A stretch of DNA of 64,000 nucleotides from Fimbriimonadales bacterium (GTDB taxonomy: Bacteria; Armatimonadota; Fimbriimonadia; Fimbriimonadales; ATM1): the NCBI GenBank assembly GCA_035559795.1, contig DATMAR010000012.1, positions 310,001 through 374,000 on the forward strand. Direction: 5' to 3'. Under the pieces are notes generated by a model. It had not been told where the DNA came from, searched no databases, and saw only the letters and a list, made by a program, of their open reading frames with translations. This document shows, one piece after another, positions 53,100-63,228 of the stretch; positions within the stretch are counted from its first letter, which is position 1, and each line of letters opens with the position of its first letter. A program made the translations under genes and the position numbers.

Positions 53100-54950
53100 T
53101 TATTTTTTGAAACTTTTCATAAAACTATCGAAAGACTGCGTATTCAAAACGTGTTTCTTCTCTAACCATCCTCTTCTGGCTTGCTCCACGCCGTAATGCA
53201 TCATGCGCAACTCGCTTACGCTGTGTGCGTCCGTATTGATAATCATTTTCACTCCCAATTCGCGTGCGACCCTAATATAATTGTCCATCAAATCCAATCG
53301 TTCAGGTTGTGCATTGATTTCGACCGCTACGTTATACTCCTTCGCAGCTTTGAGGACTTTCTCCACATCGAATTCCATGGGGGGGCGCTGACCCAAAAGA
53401 CGACCCGTCGGATGACCGAGAATATTCGTTTCCGGATGTTGAATCGCTTTCAGAATCCTTTCTGTCTGCTGCGCATATGGCAAATTGAAACGCGAATGCA
53501 CGGAAACCACAACCAAATCCAAAGCCGCTAGTGATTCGTCGTCTAAATCCAGCGTTCCATCCGCATGAATATCCACTTCCAAACTCCTCAGGATTTTGAT
53601 TTTCGGATGTTTTTTTTGCACCTTCGCGATTTCTTTGAATTGTTGTTTCAGTTCTTTCGGTCCCAAGCCTTTCGTCATTGCCAAGGCTTTACTGTGATCG
53701 CTTATAGCCATATATTCGTATCCGAGTTCGATGCATGCCTCGACCATTTCCTCGATAGTGTTTTTTCCATCCGACCACTTCGTGTGCATCTGCAAATCAC
53801 CGCGGATGTCATCGAGTTCGATCAATTTCGGTAATGCGTTCTTTGCGGCGAGTTCGATTTCTCCGTTGTTCTCGCGCATCTCCGGGGGTATCCAAGCGAG
53901 TCCCAATGCTGCGTATACATCTTTTTCCTCTTTTCCTGCAATCATCGTTCCTGTTTGACGTTTCCCTTTTAATTTGAATACACCATATTCGGAAACGCGA
54001 AGATTTTTTTCGAGTGCGAGCTTTCTCAAAGCGATGTTATGTTCCTTCGAACCCGTAAAATAACACAATGCGGCACCGTAACTTTCTCTCGGAAGAACGC
54101 GCAAATCGACCTGCAGACCCGACCCCAAAATAACCGTCGCTTTCGTCCCCCCCGCAGCCAATACTTTGCTTATCTTCGGATACTTCGTAAAATGCTCGAC
54201 TATCGAATCTGCTTGCTTCCCGATGGCGAGAATATCGATATCGCCTACCGTCTCTTTTCGTCTACGATAACTTCCCGCCGCTTCTACTCTTTCGATTCCT
54301 GGTGCTTTGCGCATATACTCTAAAAGAGGAACGACGTGTTGGTCTGCTTCGCTCAATAAAAACCTTCCCGATTGCTTTTGAAATTGTTCGATGCTTTGTA
54401 AGATGTTTTCTTCGGTCTTTTTCCCGAATCCTCGAATCCCCGCAATCTTTCCTGCCTGCGCTGCCTCTTTCAATTGCTCCACTGTTTCTATTTTCAATTC
54501 TCGATACAAAGCCATTGCTTTTTTCGGTCCTAACCCCGGTAATTCCATCAATTGCACTAATGAAGGAGGAAGTTTCGCTTGTAATTCATGCAATTGGGTC
54601 AAAGTGCCCGTCTTAACGATTTCTTGGATCTTGCCCGCTAAATCCTTTCCGATTCCTGGCAATTTGTCGAGGTCTGCGCCTTCTTCTATTAATTTCCAAA
54701 GTGGCGTCGCCAATCCGCGCACGACGCGCGCAGCGTTTCGATATGCACGGATGCGAAAGGGATTTTCATCCAAAAGTTCTAAAAAATCCGCCACTCTATC
54801 GAAAATATCTGCGACCTCGTAGTTTTCCACCCTATCGACCGCTTGTTTTTCTGCGGTCTGTTCTTTTTTAGTTTCTCCGACTTCTCTTTTTTCGGCGGTT
54901 TTAATTGCACGTGTGGAAACTTGTTTAGTTACTTGTTTAGTTTTCGGCAT
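53100..54950 (-). CDS. polX: DNA polymerase/3'-5' exonuclease PolX
   Basis: A 616-residue family X polymerase with PHP domain. The first 45 residues are a basic, Lys/Thr/Glu-rich extension unlike normal PolX. After it come the 8-kDa helix-hairpin-helix part (FRIRAYRNAARVVRGL, KLPGIGKDLAGKIQEI, ELPGLGPKKAMALY), the nucleotidyltransferase centre SYRRRKETVGDIDIL with two catalytic aspartates, and the PHP nuclease LQMHTKWSDGKNTIEEMVEA with AISDHS and INTDAHS. It serves in gap repair. The upstream region has no Shine-Dalgarno sequence before the ATG. Confidence 0.94.
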   Translation of the reverse strand: MPKTKQVTKQVSTRAIKTAEKREVGETKKEQTAEKQAVDRVENYEVADIFDRVADFLELLDENPFRIRAYRNAARVVRGLATPLWKLIEEGADLDKLPGIGKDLAGKIQEIVKTGTLTQLHELQAKLPPSLVQLMELPGLGPKKAMALYRELKIETVEQLKEAAQAGKIAGIRGFGKKTEENILQSIEQFQKQSGRFLLSEADQHVVPLLEYMRKAPGIERVEAAGSYRRRKETVGDIDILAIGKQADSIVEHFTKYPKISKVLAAGGTKATVILGSGLQVDLRVLPRESYGAALCYFTGSKEHNIALRKLALEKNLRVSEYGVFKLKGKRQTGTMIAGKEEKDVYAALGLAWIPPEMRENNGEIELAAKNALPKLIELDDIRGDLQMHTKWSDGKNTIEEMVEACIELGYEYMAISDHSKALAMTKGLGPKELKQQFKEIAKVQKKHPKIKILRSLEVDIHADGTLDLDDESLAALDLVVVSVHSRFNLPYAQQTERILKAIQHPETNILGHPTGRLLGQRPPMEFDVEKVLKAAKEYNVAVEINAQPERLDLMDNYIRVARELGVKMIINTDAHSVSELRMMHYGVEQARRGWLEKKHVLNTQSFDSFMKSFKK

Positions 54951-55082
54951 TGTTTTTTATCACTTGTTTTTACTCACACGAAGTGATTCGTAAAGTCGCA
55001 AACGAATCTACTCGACCTCATTCTCGAATTAATTTATCACCTTTATTCAGTCGAGCCTCTTATAAATACGCTCGAAAAGCCT

Positions 55083-55156
55083 TGGCTGCCCCCCAGGGAC
55101 TCGAACCCCAACCAACTGATCCAGAGTCAGTCGTTCTGCCATTAAACTAGGGGGCA
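55083..55156 (-). tRNA. tRNA-Gln (anticodon CTG)
   Basis: On the minus strand acceptor TGCCCCC (55156-55150) pairs with GGGGGCA (55093-55087), then discriminator G and an encoded CCA (55085-55083). The anticodon stem ACTGA/TCAGT holds loop CTCTGGA, anticodon CTG for CAG codons. The T-arm GGGGTTCGAGTCC is standard. Confidence 0.97.
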
Positions 55157-55191
55157 AACGTATGCATTCTATGTGAAAGTATACCGATGCG

Positions 55192-56694
55192 TCAACACAT
55201 CGGAATCGCCTCGATACCCAACACTTCGCAAGCCGCCTGCAGTTCCCCCATGTAGTCCCCCAAAACTGCATGGATGTGGTTGCTCGAATACATCTTCGTT
55301 AAATCTTTTCGAGGTGCATCGAAAACAGCAAAACAATGAGGCCATTCGGGACTCGTCTGCGCGGAGAGTTTCCTATCCACTTCTTCTCCGAATCTCACGA
55401 ACGAACCCGTGAAAAAATGCATCCGATAACGACCGTCCTTTCTCGTAAGCCGCGCAAAAGTAACTTTATCTGCTGGGTCTGCAAAGAACTCCACAGAAGC
55501 ACCTCCGCAGGGGAAATAGAGAGGATTGCTCGGATGCAAGGTCACTTCACGCCAATTGATTCTGTAATCTTCGGAACGTTTGCTGAACCACGGCGCATGT
55601 TGACCGCTGTTCACCAAGTCGTACACACCTTCACCATCGAATTTCCCTCCAGCCGCGCGGATGTCTTCAATACTGAAAAAATGCCGCAAATCCGCAAACA
55701 AAACAGGTGTCCCACTCAAATGGTGAAGAATCTGCATGGTGAGTGCGCCATTGCTGTCGCACTCCGTTGCGCATATCAAAGGCTTTTTCTTCCGCTCTTC
55801 CCAATCTGTCGTGTCATTGAATAATGCCTCTGGAACATCCATGGTGATTCCGTTCTTCCATTCTGTGTAATCGAGTTGTCCTGTCAATCCGATGAAGTCC
55901 AGACCTTCTTCTTTGCAATAATCTTTGCACGCGAGATAAAAACGAACTTGTTTCGCGAGGTGTCCATCGAGCCCATCTCTCAATCGCTCGGGATTCCATA
56001 CGATTTTGCCGCAGTGGAGTTTCAACCACTCGAGACCCTCTTCCACTCGCTCGTCCGCGATTTCATCGGATAGCCATGCAAGAGTCAATTGTGAACGGTG
56101 AAACACGTGAATTCCGAATTGCTTCATCCATTGGCTCGGGTCGATGTGCCCGGTATACATCCCCATGCTCGGACCATCGAATTCTCCGTATCGCAAACCG
56201 AACAGCCGCTTTGCTGCTGCTTCGCCTTTCTTTCGCTTATCTGGTTCGTGCCTAAAAAGCCATTCTCGCATTTCGCGAGCAACCGTCTCGTTTTCTAAAT
56301 CGCCGAGAACTCGTCCGAATGGCACATTGAATTCGTCAAGAGAACCTGCTGCAGCAAAGAACGCTACCCATCCAGGAAAGCCCGGGTTGATGTTCCCTAA
56401 AAAGCAAATAGGAATATTTGCGGCATGAAGGTCTCTCGCCACTTGTGCCGCAAAATCGGGAAACGCCCAAACGCAAAAATTGAAAATCACTCCATCGCAT
56501 TTCTGCTCAATCATACGTGCAGCATTTTGCCGGGCAGTCAGGTAATTCCAACTGATGAATTCCCCTTCGACGACTTCATGCCCTTCCCGCCGCAACCAAT
56601 CTGCAACTTTTCGCTGAAATTCGAAGCACTGTTTTTCGAGAATATCCGCCGCCCTCTTGCGGCCATCGGTGAATGTAATCACTCCTACTTTCAT
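55192..56694 (-). CDS. L-fucose/L-arabinose isomerase-like protein
   Basis: A 500-residue protein of the L-fucose/arabinose isomerase fold, shorter than true FucI (about 590). The N-terminal Rossmann-like part (MKVGVITFTDGRK, GVIFNFCVWAFPDFAAQ) leads to LDFIGLTGQLDY, ATECDSNGALTMQIL with a metal-binding glutamate, and a C-terminal SSNHIHAVLGDY with the metal-binding histidine. Such shorter members isomerise unidentified aldoses. A TATAAT at 56703-56708 lies 8 bases before the ATG, so the message is probably leaderless. It is a single-gene unit. Confidence 0.82.
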   Translation of the reverse strand: MKVGVITFTDGRKRAADILEKQCFEFQRKVADWLRREGHEVVEGEFISWNYLTARQNAARMIEQKCDGVIFNFCVWAFPDFAAQVARDLHAANIPICFLGNINPGFPGWVAFFAAAGSLDEFNVPFGRVLGDLENETVAREMREWLFRHEPDKRKKGEAAAKRLFGLRYGEFDGPSMGMYTGHIDPSQWMKQFGIHVFHRSQLTLAWLSDEIADERVEEGLEWLKLHCGKIVWNPERLRDGLDGHLAKQVRFYLACKDYCKEEGLDFIGLTGQLDYTEWKNGITMDVPEALFNDTTDWEERKKKPLICATECDSNGALTMQILHHLSGTPVLFADLRHFFSIEDIRAAGGKFDGEGVYDLVNSGQHAPWFSKRSEDYRINWREVTLHPSNPLYFPCGGASVEFFADPADKVTFARLTRKDGRYRMHFFTGSFVRFGEEVDRKLSAQTSPEWPHCFAVFDAPRKDLTKMYSSNHIHAVLGDYMGELQAACEVLGIEAIPMC

Positions 56695-56702
56695 GAAAGA
56701 GA

Positions 56703-56708
56703 ATTATA
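56703..56708 (-). promoter_or_regulatory. -10 box of the FucI-like gene, predicted leaderless
   Basis: TATAAT on the minus strand with eight bases (TCTCTTTC) to the ATG at 56694. No Shine-Dalgarno sequence exists in that space. Confidence 0.6.
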
Positions 56709-56806
56709 ACGGATGGGAAACGCGCCTCTTTCGTGATGAAAAAACTTTCAGGAAATCCAGGTGGCTAAATAAGGCGATTGCTAGAAGTGTGGCTGCTCTT
56801 TAAGAA

Positions 56807-58348
56807 CTAACCTCTAAGCTTCGAAATCCTTTCCTCGAACATTGCCTGTAATTGTCGTGCCTTGGCATCGTATGCTTCTTTATCCTGCCATGTGTCTTTC
56901 GGATTCAACAACTTAGAATCTACGTCTGGGCAAGAGACGGGAACTTCGAGATCGAAAATCGGGTCTTTTCGAAATTCCACTCCATTCAATTTTCCGGAAA
57001 GAGCGGCACGTATCAACGCGCGAGTCGCAGGCAAAGGAATTCGATGACCCACTCCGAATGCCCCCCCTGTCCATCCCGTATTCACGAGCCATACCGAAGT
57101 TTTGTGTTTTCGAATTTTCTCTCCCAACATTTCTGCATAGACGTTCGGGTGCAACGGCAAAAAAGGCGAGCCGAAACAAGTGCTGAATGTAGCCTGTGGA
57201 TCGGTAATTCCCGTTTCCGTCCCTGCGATTTTCGCCGTATAGCCTAACAAAAACTGTTCCATCGTCTGCTCTTCGCTCAACTTCGCTATCGGAGGAAGAA
57301 CGCCGAAGGCATCGCAGGTCAAGAAGCAAATATTCTTCGGGTGCCCCCCCACACTCGGCACGACAGCCCCTTCGATATATTCGATAGGATAACTACATCG
57401 CGTGTTCTCTGTTATAGAAGCATCATCATAATCCGGCGATCTGTCTTTTCGCAGAACTACGTTTTCCAACACAGAACCGAAGCGAATCGCATTCCATATC
57501 TGCGGTTCTCTCTCCTTCGAGAGTTTGATGCATTTTGCATAGCATCCCCCCTCGATATTGAAAACTCCGTCGTCGCTCCAGCCGTGCTCATCGTCTCCGA
57601 TGAGACGACGCTCTGGATCTGCGCTCAAAGTCGTTTTGCCTGTGCCGCTCAAACCGAAGAACAGTGCCACATCGCCCGAAGAACCCATATTCGCAGAACA
57701 ATGCATGCTGAGAATATTGTTTACCGGGAGTAGATAATTCATGATCGTAAAAATAGATTTCTTCATCTCACCCGCATAATGCGTTCCGCCGATCATGACC
57801 AACTTTTGCGCAAAATGAATGAGAATAAATGCCTCGGAACGAGTTCCATCCTCTTTAGGATTCGCCTGCATCTCGCAAACGTTGATTACCGTCCAATCCG
57901 GTTCGAAATACTCCAACTCTTCAGCAGTCGGACGAAGCAAGAGCGTTTTAATAAAAAGAGCGTGCCATGCTTTTTGTGTAATGAATCTCGCTTTTATACG
58001 ATAACGCGGGTCTGCGCATGCAAACGTATCTACGATGTAAAGTTCTTTCCCCCGTAAATATTCATTGACTTTCGCTTTCAGGTTATTGAATTTATCCTCA
58101 TCGAAAGGTTTGTTGTTTTCCCACCAAATACGTCCCTCACTCGAAGGTTCTCTTACGATGAATTTATCTAATGGTGTTCGTCCCGTAAATTTCCCAGTGC
58201 GCGTTACTAAAGCCCCATTATCTGCGAGAAGCCCTTCGTTGTTCCGAATCGCATGCTCTACGAGTTCTGCCGCGGGAAGATTTGCATAAATAGATTTCGC
58301 GTTGGACAACTCGAAATGCGACGATAAAGGTTCTGCTGTTATAGCCAA
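56807..58348 (-). CDS. pckA: Phosphoenolpyruvate carboxykinase (ATP)
   Basis: Converts oxaloacetate and ATP to phosphoenolpyruvate, CO2 and ADP, the first gluconeogenic step. The 513-residue protein carries TRTGKFTGRTPLDKFI-type substrate residues, GLSGTGKTTLSADP (P-loop), LIGDDEHGWSDDG with the metal-binding aspartates and FNIEGGCYAK. Downstream VPSVGGHPKNICFLTCDAFGVLPPIAKL and TVNTGWTGG-type (LVNTGWTGGAFG) segments match the ATP enzyme. It starts at TTG 58348 with TTGGAG upstream. Three C6-C7 tracts are in frame. Confidence 0.97.
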   Translation of the reverse strand: MAITAEPLSSHFELSNAKSIYANLPAAELVEHAIRNNEGLLADNGALVTRTGKFTGRTPLDKFIVREPSSEGRIWWENNKPFDEDKFNNLKAKVNEYLRGKELYIVDTFACADPRYRIKARFITQKAWHALFIKTLLLRPTAEELEYFEPDWTVINVCEMQANPKEDGTRSEAFILIHFAQKLVMIGGTHYAGEMKKSIFTIMNYLLPVNNILSMHCSANMGSSGDVALFFGLSGTGKTTLSADPERRLIGDDEHGWSDDGVFNIEGGCYAKCIKLSKEREPQIWNAIRFGSVLENVVLRKDRSPDYDDASITENTRCSYPIEYIEGAVVPSVGGHPKNICFLTCDAFGVLPPIAKLSEEQTMEQFLLGYTAKIAGTETGITDPQATFSTCFGSPFLPLHPNVYAEMLGEKIRKHKTSVWLVNTGWTGGAFGVGHRIPLPATRALIRAALSGKLNGVEFRKDPIFDLEVPVSCPDVDSKLLNPKDTWQDKEAYDAKARQLQAMFEERISKLRG

Positions 58349-58477
58349 ATCGGTTCTCCAAGGATGGAGCAGTTCTAATGAACCGCCTTAGTAGTCGTTC
58401 CTATCTTACCTCGCATTCAAAAAAAATTCTCCGAAAGCAGGCGAAAAGGGCGCTTCTAACTGGAAAAGTCGAGGCGA

Positions 58478-59509
58478 ATGACCAATCATTTTATAAGCCA
58501 GATAACTATACCGGCACGGAGAAACTCCATCTTTTACTCGAGGAAAGTGTTAGGACTGCCACCTCTTTGGTCGCTCTGGAGCCTCCTCATCGGTATTCTC
58601 GTCCTATGGGGATGCGGTGGAGGAGGAAGTACCGGGAGCACTTCGTCCTTGGTGACCCTGCAAATTCAGTCCGCAGGGCTCACGGGAATACCCATCAGTG
58701 TTTCCCCTGCAGATACCACAGGGCAAACTGACGGAGTTACCCCTTTTCAAAGAATCTTCGATTCGAACACACAGGTAGTACTCGTTGCACCCACGGATGT
58801 CAATGGGATTCGTTTTACTCATTGGCAAACCTCATGGGGGGGCACGACCACATCTAATACACTACAACTCACGCTCTATAGCGATGTGGTTGTCACTGCT
58901 GTATACGATACGGGAACATGCGATGGAGACGAATTCCTACCGAATTACGTATACAACCTAACCGCCTTGCTCCATTGGCCTGGCATTCCGGTAAATGTAT
59001 ATTTCGTCCAAGACCAATACTACACTGATTCGCTACGCGCTATTGCCCTCGCAGGTTTCGACGAATGGACTTCGAGCACGAACGGTGTAATTCATTGGGT
59101 GATTACGACAAACCCGAACGATGCTCATATTCGCGTTTCCTTCACACCCACTCTCTCTGGCAACACATTAGGAATTACCTCATTCACGTACAGCGGAGAT
59201 GTTCTTCTTCCGGTCGTGGACATGAAAATCCGAACGACTTATAACGACACTCCGCTTTTCGACGGGGATATCCAAGAAATCGCTGCTCATGAAATGGGGC
59301 ACGCTATGGGGATTTATGGCCATAGTGACCAACCTTCTGATGTCATGTACCCTTCGCAAGCTCTCGGCATCGTTCATTATTTGACGATACGAGACACGAA
59401 CACGATGAAGACGGGTTATTGTTGGCTATTTCTTCCCGGCATAGGACCCTCAGGCATTCCACCCGGACCGTCCACCACTCGATCACTTTACTGCCCGAAA
59501 GCAAGATGA
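58478..59509 (+). CDS. Matrixin-like metalloprotease lipoprotein
   Basis: A 343-residue protein. The N-terminus has a hydrophobic segment ending in LWGCGGGG, a lipobox-like site that predicts a lipoprotein. After a Ser/Thr-rich strand region comes a metzincin domain. HEMGHAMGIYGHS (about residues 269-281) fits HExxHxxGxxH, with DVMYPS as the Met-turn. It probably degrades extracellular protein. The real start may be later than ATG 58478, as the first 25 residues are unlike a signal peptide. The G7 tract at about 58836-58842 is in frame. Confidence 0.85.
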   Translation: MTNHFISQITIPARRNSIFYSRKVLGLPPLWSLWSLLIGILVLWGCGGGGSTGSTSSLVTLQIQSAGLTGIPISVSPADTTGQTDGVTPFQRIFDSNTQVVLVAPTDVNGIRFTHWQTSWGGTTTSNTLQLTLYSDVVVTAVYDTGTCDGDEFLPNYVYNLTALLHWPGIPVNVYFVQDQYYTDSLRAIALAGFDEWTSSTNGVIHWVITTNPNDAHIRVSFTPTLSGNTLGITSFTYSGDVLLPVVDMKIRTTYNDTPLFDGDIQEIAAHEMGHAMGIYGHSDQPSDVMYPSQALGIVHYLTIRDTNTMKTGYCWLFLPGIGPSGIPPGPSTTRSLYCPKAR

Positions 59510-59632
59510 GGGGTGATTTTCGGATGCCTACAGGCGTAAATAGGTAGAAGAGATTAAAGAAGTGGAAAAATCCCTCTTTGGTACTCTATAATGCCTTTTC
59601 AACCCATTTGCATAAAATGCAAGGAGGCAAAC

Positions 59633-60178
59633 ATGTTCAAAAAGATATTCCTTTCCATCTCGGTTCTCTCAGCGCTAATTGCGTTTTCGAGCATCTCTTT
59701 TGCTCAGATGCGCGAAGCCAATAAGCCATGGGAAATCTCTGTTGGCCTCACCTCTTGGACAGGTGACCACGATGACGCAGGTTTCGATATAGGATTTATT
59801 CTCGGAATCGATTACATCATCGGTGTTACCGAGAACTCGATGACTTTCGTCGGAGCGCGTGGAATTTGGGGCTCCGACGGATTCGACAGCCGAACTTTCG
59901 GTGGGCACATCGGGATTAAATTCAACCTGGGCGAAGCACGAGGAGCCCAACCTTTCTATGTCAAGGCTGCTGCCGGTGCATACAACACGGAGTTGAGCAA
60001 TGGCGGGAGCGTCGACGAGACTGACTTCGGTGGATTCATAGGAATCGGTTACGATTTCGATTTCGGTGCGGAGACAACGAACATTCCTGCCGCATTCGAA
60101 CTCGGCTATTTCTTTATGCCCGAAGTCACCAGTATAGACAACACCGGTTTTTATTTCTCTCTCGGTGTGAGAGTCTAA
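59633..60178 (+). CDS. Small secreted beta-barrel-type protein
   Basis: A 181-residue protein with a signal peptide (FKKIFLSISVLSALIAF, cleavage near SFA-QM) and eight or so amphipathic strands rich in aromatic and glycine residues, ending in FYFSLGVRV. It looks like an outer-membrane OmpA/OmpX-type small barrel. The start at 59633 is fixed by AAGGAGG seven bases upstream; an upstream in-frame ATG (59591) has no such site. A very good terminator follows. The natural role is unknown. Confidence 0.75.
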   Translation: MFKKIFLSISVLSALIAFSSISFAQMREANKPWEISVGLTSWTGDHDDAGFDIGFILGIDYIIGVTENSMTFVGARGIWGSDGFDSRTFGGHIGIKFNLGEARGAQPFYVKAAAGAYNTELSNGGSVDETDFGGFIGIGYDFDFGAETTNIPAAFELGYFFMPEVTSIDNTGFYFSLGVRV

Positions 60179-60197
60179 ACCTCAGTATTCCGATTAG

Positions 60198-60232
60198 AAC
60201 GCACAATCGGTTTTCCGATTGTGCGTTTTTTT
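60198..60232 (+). terminator. Terminator after the small barrel gene
   Basis: AACGCACAATCGG (60198-60210) and its complement CCGATTGTGCGTT form a 13-bp stem with a TTTT loop, followed by T5. It is the strongest terminator in the window. Confidence 0.95.
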
Positions 60233-60326
60233 GCTAACGCACATGAATAAGTATTAATCGCCTCTATTTCTTATTCTCTCCACTTCTTACTCCCTCCACT
60301 CTCGAGACTTTTTCTCTCTCCGTCTC

Positions 60327-62192
60327 TTATCCAATTACGACGCGTTCCTCCCCCACCCTTCTCGTAACACGCTGTTCGTCCATGTATTGCAGAATCGGCA
60401 GGGCGTATTTGCGAGAGGATTTCGTCGCGTCTCGAAATTGCGCTACCGTAAATTTCGGACCGAGTTTTCGAACCGTATCCTTCAATCGTTCCAATGTTTC
60501 TTTAGAATAAACGAGCCCTTCATCCAATTTCACGAGCACCCCCAATTCTATTCCGAGACGGAAAATTTCTTCTACCGCTTGCTGGGGAATACGCAATTCG
60601 TTCGCCACCTCTGATGGACTCGGCGCAATCGCTCCACGAGAATTCATCACTTCCAAGACACGTTCTAATAGCGCTTTTTGTCTTTCGTTCAACTGGATAG
60701 CAAAATCGGGATGCCGAACGTCCCCCCCCATCAGGCGAACGAATCCGTCTTCATTCAGTTTCGATAAGAAACGGTCCCACGACTTGGTGTTCCAACTAAT
60801 CCCCGATGCTTGAATCAAGCGACTCTTCGGAATCGCCGCCAATGTTGGCTCTTTTTCATGAAGCGTATAAAGAATTTTTCGAATCCTCTCCGCAAGGTTC
60901 TTATAATTTTCCGCAGTTATCCAAATTCCCGCGAAACCCAGAATTTTATTCTGTTGTTTCAATTTCTCGAAGGCTTCTCCTAATTCCTGCGGTGTTCTGC
61001 CTAATGTCTCGCAAATCGCGGAGGTCTCCACACCTTCTGGATGTTTCTCGACCTCTGCGAGAATGGATTCTTCTACACTTCGCACACTATCCGTTGTCTC
61101 GTTAGTGAAAAGTTCCCTAACGGTCGGATCGCTCTTTCTACGAATACGCGCATTAGGCGTTACGATTTCTCCCCCCCCTAATAATATGGGGGGTGAATAC
61201 CTTCGTATCACGAACCGCTGCCCCTTCGAACAGGCAACCGCCTCTTCGAAACGAATTTGAGCATATCCAGGCGCTGCATCGAAGAGGATCAATTTCCCGA
61301 AAAACTCACCTGAACCGATATGAACTCTCACTCGCTCCCCGTGCTTGGGTTTCTCTATCGAAACCAAACGAACATTTATACATTTCGTCTCTACTAAAGA
61401 ACCAGGCGAACCTATCGCTTGTCCTCGATGCAGCGCCTCCATCTCGATGCCTGCGACATTCAATGCTGTCCTTTGTCCGGCTTCTGCTTCCTTTACGGAT
61501 TCTCCATGAACTTGAATGTTCCGAATACGCACTTTCCTATTGCCGGGCATCACTACTCCCTCATCTCCGACACGAACTTTCCCTTTGGCTAACGTGCCTG
61601 TAACGACCGTGCCATGCCCCCCCACACGAAATACCCTGTCAATCGGTAAAAACCAACTCTTTTCTTCTATTTCCCGAGGACCTAAAGACAAGATTGCATC
61701 GCTAAGAGCCTTCTTCAAAGCATCCAGCCCCACTCGCTCTTTCGCAGAAACACGAACAATCGGCGATTCGGCATAGGGTGTATTTTCGAGCAACGCACGA
61801 ATGTCCATCTCCACGATGTCTTGTGTTTCTTCATCTGTCATATCGCACTTCGTCATCGCAACGACCATTTTCCTCGCTTCCAGTAAGCGAATAATTTCGA
61901 AATGTTCGCGCGTTTGCGGCATCACGCTCTCATCCGAAGCGACACACAACAGCGCCACATCCACTCCCCACGCGCCTGCAAGCATATTTTTTATAAATCG
62001 CTCGTGACCCGGAACGTCAACGATACTCACCCTCCCTATCTCCGGCAAATCAAGATATGCAAAACCGATATCTATCGTAAGCCCTCGCGTCTTTTCTTCG
62101 GGTAAGCGGTCGGTGTCTATTCCCGTGAGTGCAGCAATTAACGTCGTTTTGCCGTGGTCTACATGTCCTGCAGTGCCAATCAAATACGCCAT
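60327..62192 (-). CDS. selB: Selenocysteine-specific elongation factor SelB
   Basis: A GTPase that brings Sec-tRNA to UGA codons with a SECIS. The 621-residue protein has the G domain ([35 protein letters not shown]), beta-barrel domains, and a C-terminal stretch of winged helices (about residues 380-621) that would bind SECIS RNA. These WH repeats and [13 protein letters not shown] distinguish SelB from EF-Tu. A CATAAT box lies nine bases before the ATG. selA, selD and tRNA-Sec are not in this window. Two C8 tracts (60722-60729, 61171-61178) are in frame. Confidence 0.94.
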   Translation of the reverse strand: MAYLIGTAGHVDHGKTTLIAALTGIDTDRLPEEKTRGLTIDIGFAYLDLPEIGRVSIVDVPGHERFIKNMLAGAWGVDVALLCVASDESVMPQTREHFEIIRLLEARKMVVAMTKCDMTDEETQDIVEMDIRALLENTPYAESPIVRVSAKERVGLDALKKALSDAILSLGPREIEEKSWFLPIDRVFRVGGHGTVVTGTLAKGKVRVGDEGVVMPGNRKVRIRNIQVHGESVKEAEAGQRTALNVAGIEMEALHRGQAIGSPGSLVETKCINVRLVSIEKPKHGERVRVHIGSGEFFGKLILFDAAPGYAQIRFEEAVACSKGQRFVIRRYSPPILLGGGEIVTPNARIRRKSDPTVRELFTNETTDSVRSVEESILAEVEKHPEGVETSAICETLGRTPQELGEAFEKLKQQNKILGFAGIWITAENYKNLAERIRKILYTLHEKEPTLAAIPKSRLIQASGISWNTKSWDRFLSKLNEDGFVRLMGGDVRHPDFAIQLNERQKALLERVLEVMNSRGAIAPSPSEVANELRIPQQAVEEIFRLGIELGVLVKLDEGLVYSKETLERLKDTVRKLGPKFTVAQFRDATKSSRKYALPILQYMDEQRVTRRVGEERVVIG

Positions 62193-62278
62193 AAGATTTC
62201 AATTATGTAAGGACGGTATAAGCCACTGCCTGCGTTATATACGAAAAATATTTGAATAGAAAAATGCCCCCCCATAAA

Positions 62279-63181
62279 TCAATTCAATCCCGGAATAGAG
62301 TGGCTTTGGATTTCTCCGTCTCGACAAACCCACGCAACGAAACCGTCTTTGCTCGCTGCCGCTCCCCAATCTCCTGAGCGTGTCACTCCGAAAACCACAT
62401 TGCACTTTTCTTTTGTTTCCGGTTTTCTTCGAATCATTCTGCGTATCGCATCTTCGCATGCCTCTTTTGCATTCATTCCAATGCGCATGTTCTCTACTGC
62501 ACGATAGGAAAGCATGAAACGCCATATATCCTCGCCGATACCCGTCGCCCCCGCCGCTCCTGCCTCATCATCGGCATAAAATCCAGCACCGACAATCGGA
62601 GAATCACCAACGCGCCCCGGCATTTTCCAAGCGAGACCGCTCGTACTGCAAGCAGCGACCAGGTGCGCATCATCCCCCCCTGAAATCCCGTCGGCGAAAT
62701 TACCGCTCTCCCATCCTACGATAGTTACGGTATCCGATACGAGATGAGCGACTTCCGCTTCCCGTTTTTCTCGCTTCCATTTTTCGTATTCTCGCAAACT
62801 GTATTCCGAATGAAGACACATAGGTTGAAAATTCAACCGCTCAGCGAATCTCCTCGCTTGGTCTCCTGCTAACATTACGTGGGAAGTGTTCTCCATAACT
62901 TTTCGCGCCAATGAAATCGCAGGAACAATTCCTCGAACTGCGCACACCGCACCTGCCTCGAGATTTCTACCATCCATAATTCCGGCATCTAGTTCCTGTT
63001 CTCCATCGGCATTCGGCAAAGAGCCGAAACCCACCGCGCGGAAAGAGGGGTCCATCTCGACTTCTATGAGGCCTCTTTCACAAGAAGTGAGCAAATCTCG
63101 CGTTTCCAAATACGTTTCGTAAGCCCTCCGAACACACGGCTCACCCGCATCTCGCCAAGTCGAAACGAAAAGAACGGACAT
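62279..63181 (-). CDS. Glycosylasparaginase/isoaspartyl-peptidase-type Ntn hydrolase
   Basis: A 300-residue member of the asparaginase-2/aspartylglucosaminidase family. DAGIMDGRNLEAGAVCAVRGI near residue 66 and PGRVGDSPIVGAGFYADDEAGA at about 198 are family hallmarks. The self-cleavage site should be before the threonine in SDTVTIVGW (about residue 150), giving two chains with that Thr as the nucleophile. The usual HDT is SDT here. Substrate may be N4-glycosyl-asparagine or isoaspartyl peptides. It follows a divergent small zinc-ribbon gene. Confidence 0.85.
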   Translation of the reverse strand: MSVLFVSTWRDAGEPCVRRAYETYLETRDLLTSCERGLIEVEMDPSFRAVGFGSLPNADGEQELDAGIMDGRNLEAGAVCAVRGIVPAISLARKVMENTSHVMLAGDQARRFAERLNFQPMCLHSEYSLREYEKWKREKREAEVAHLVSDTVTIVGWESGNFADGISGGDDAHLVAACSTSGLAWKMPGRVGDSPIVGAGFYADDEAGAAGATGIGEDIWRFMLSYRAVENMRIGMNAKEACEDAIRRMIRRKPETKEKCNVVFGVTRSGDWGAAASKDGFVAWVCRDGEIQSHSIPGLN

Positions 63182-63228
63182 AGGTTAAAGTTTGCCATAA
63201 ATTCATCTATAATTTTCGCAAGAATAAA

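Noticed and set aside
55814-58004. Several long opposite-strand frames in the isomerase and pckA genes
   Set aside because: They have no homology, start sites or codon pattern of their own and mirror the codon use of the true genes.
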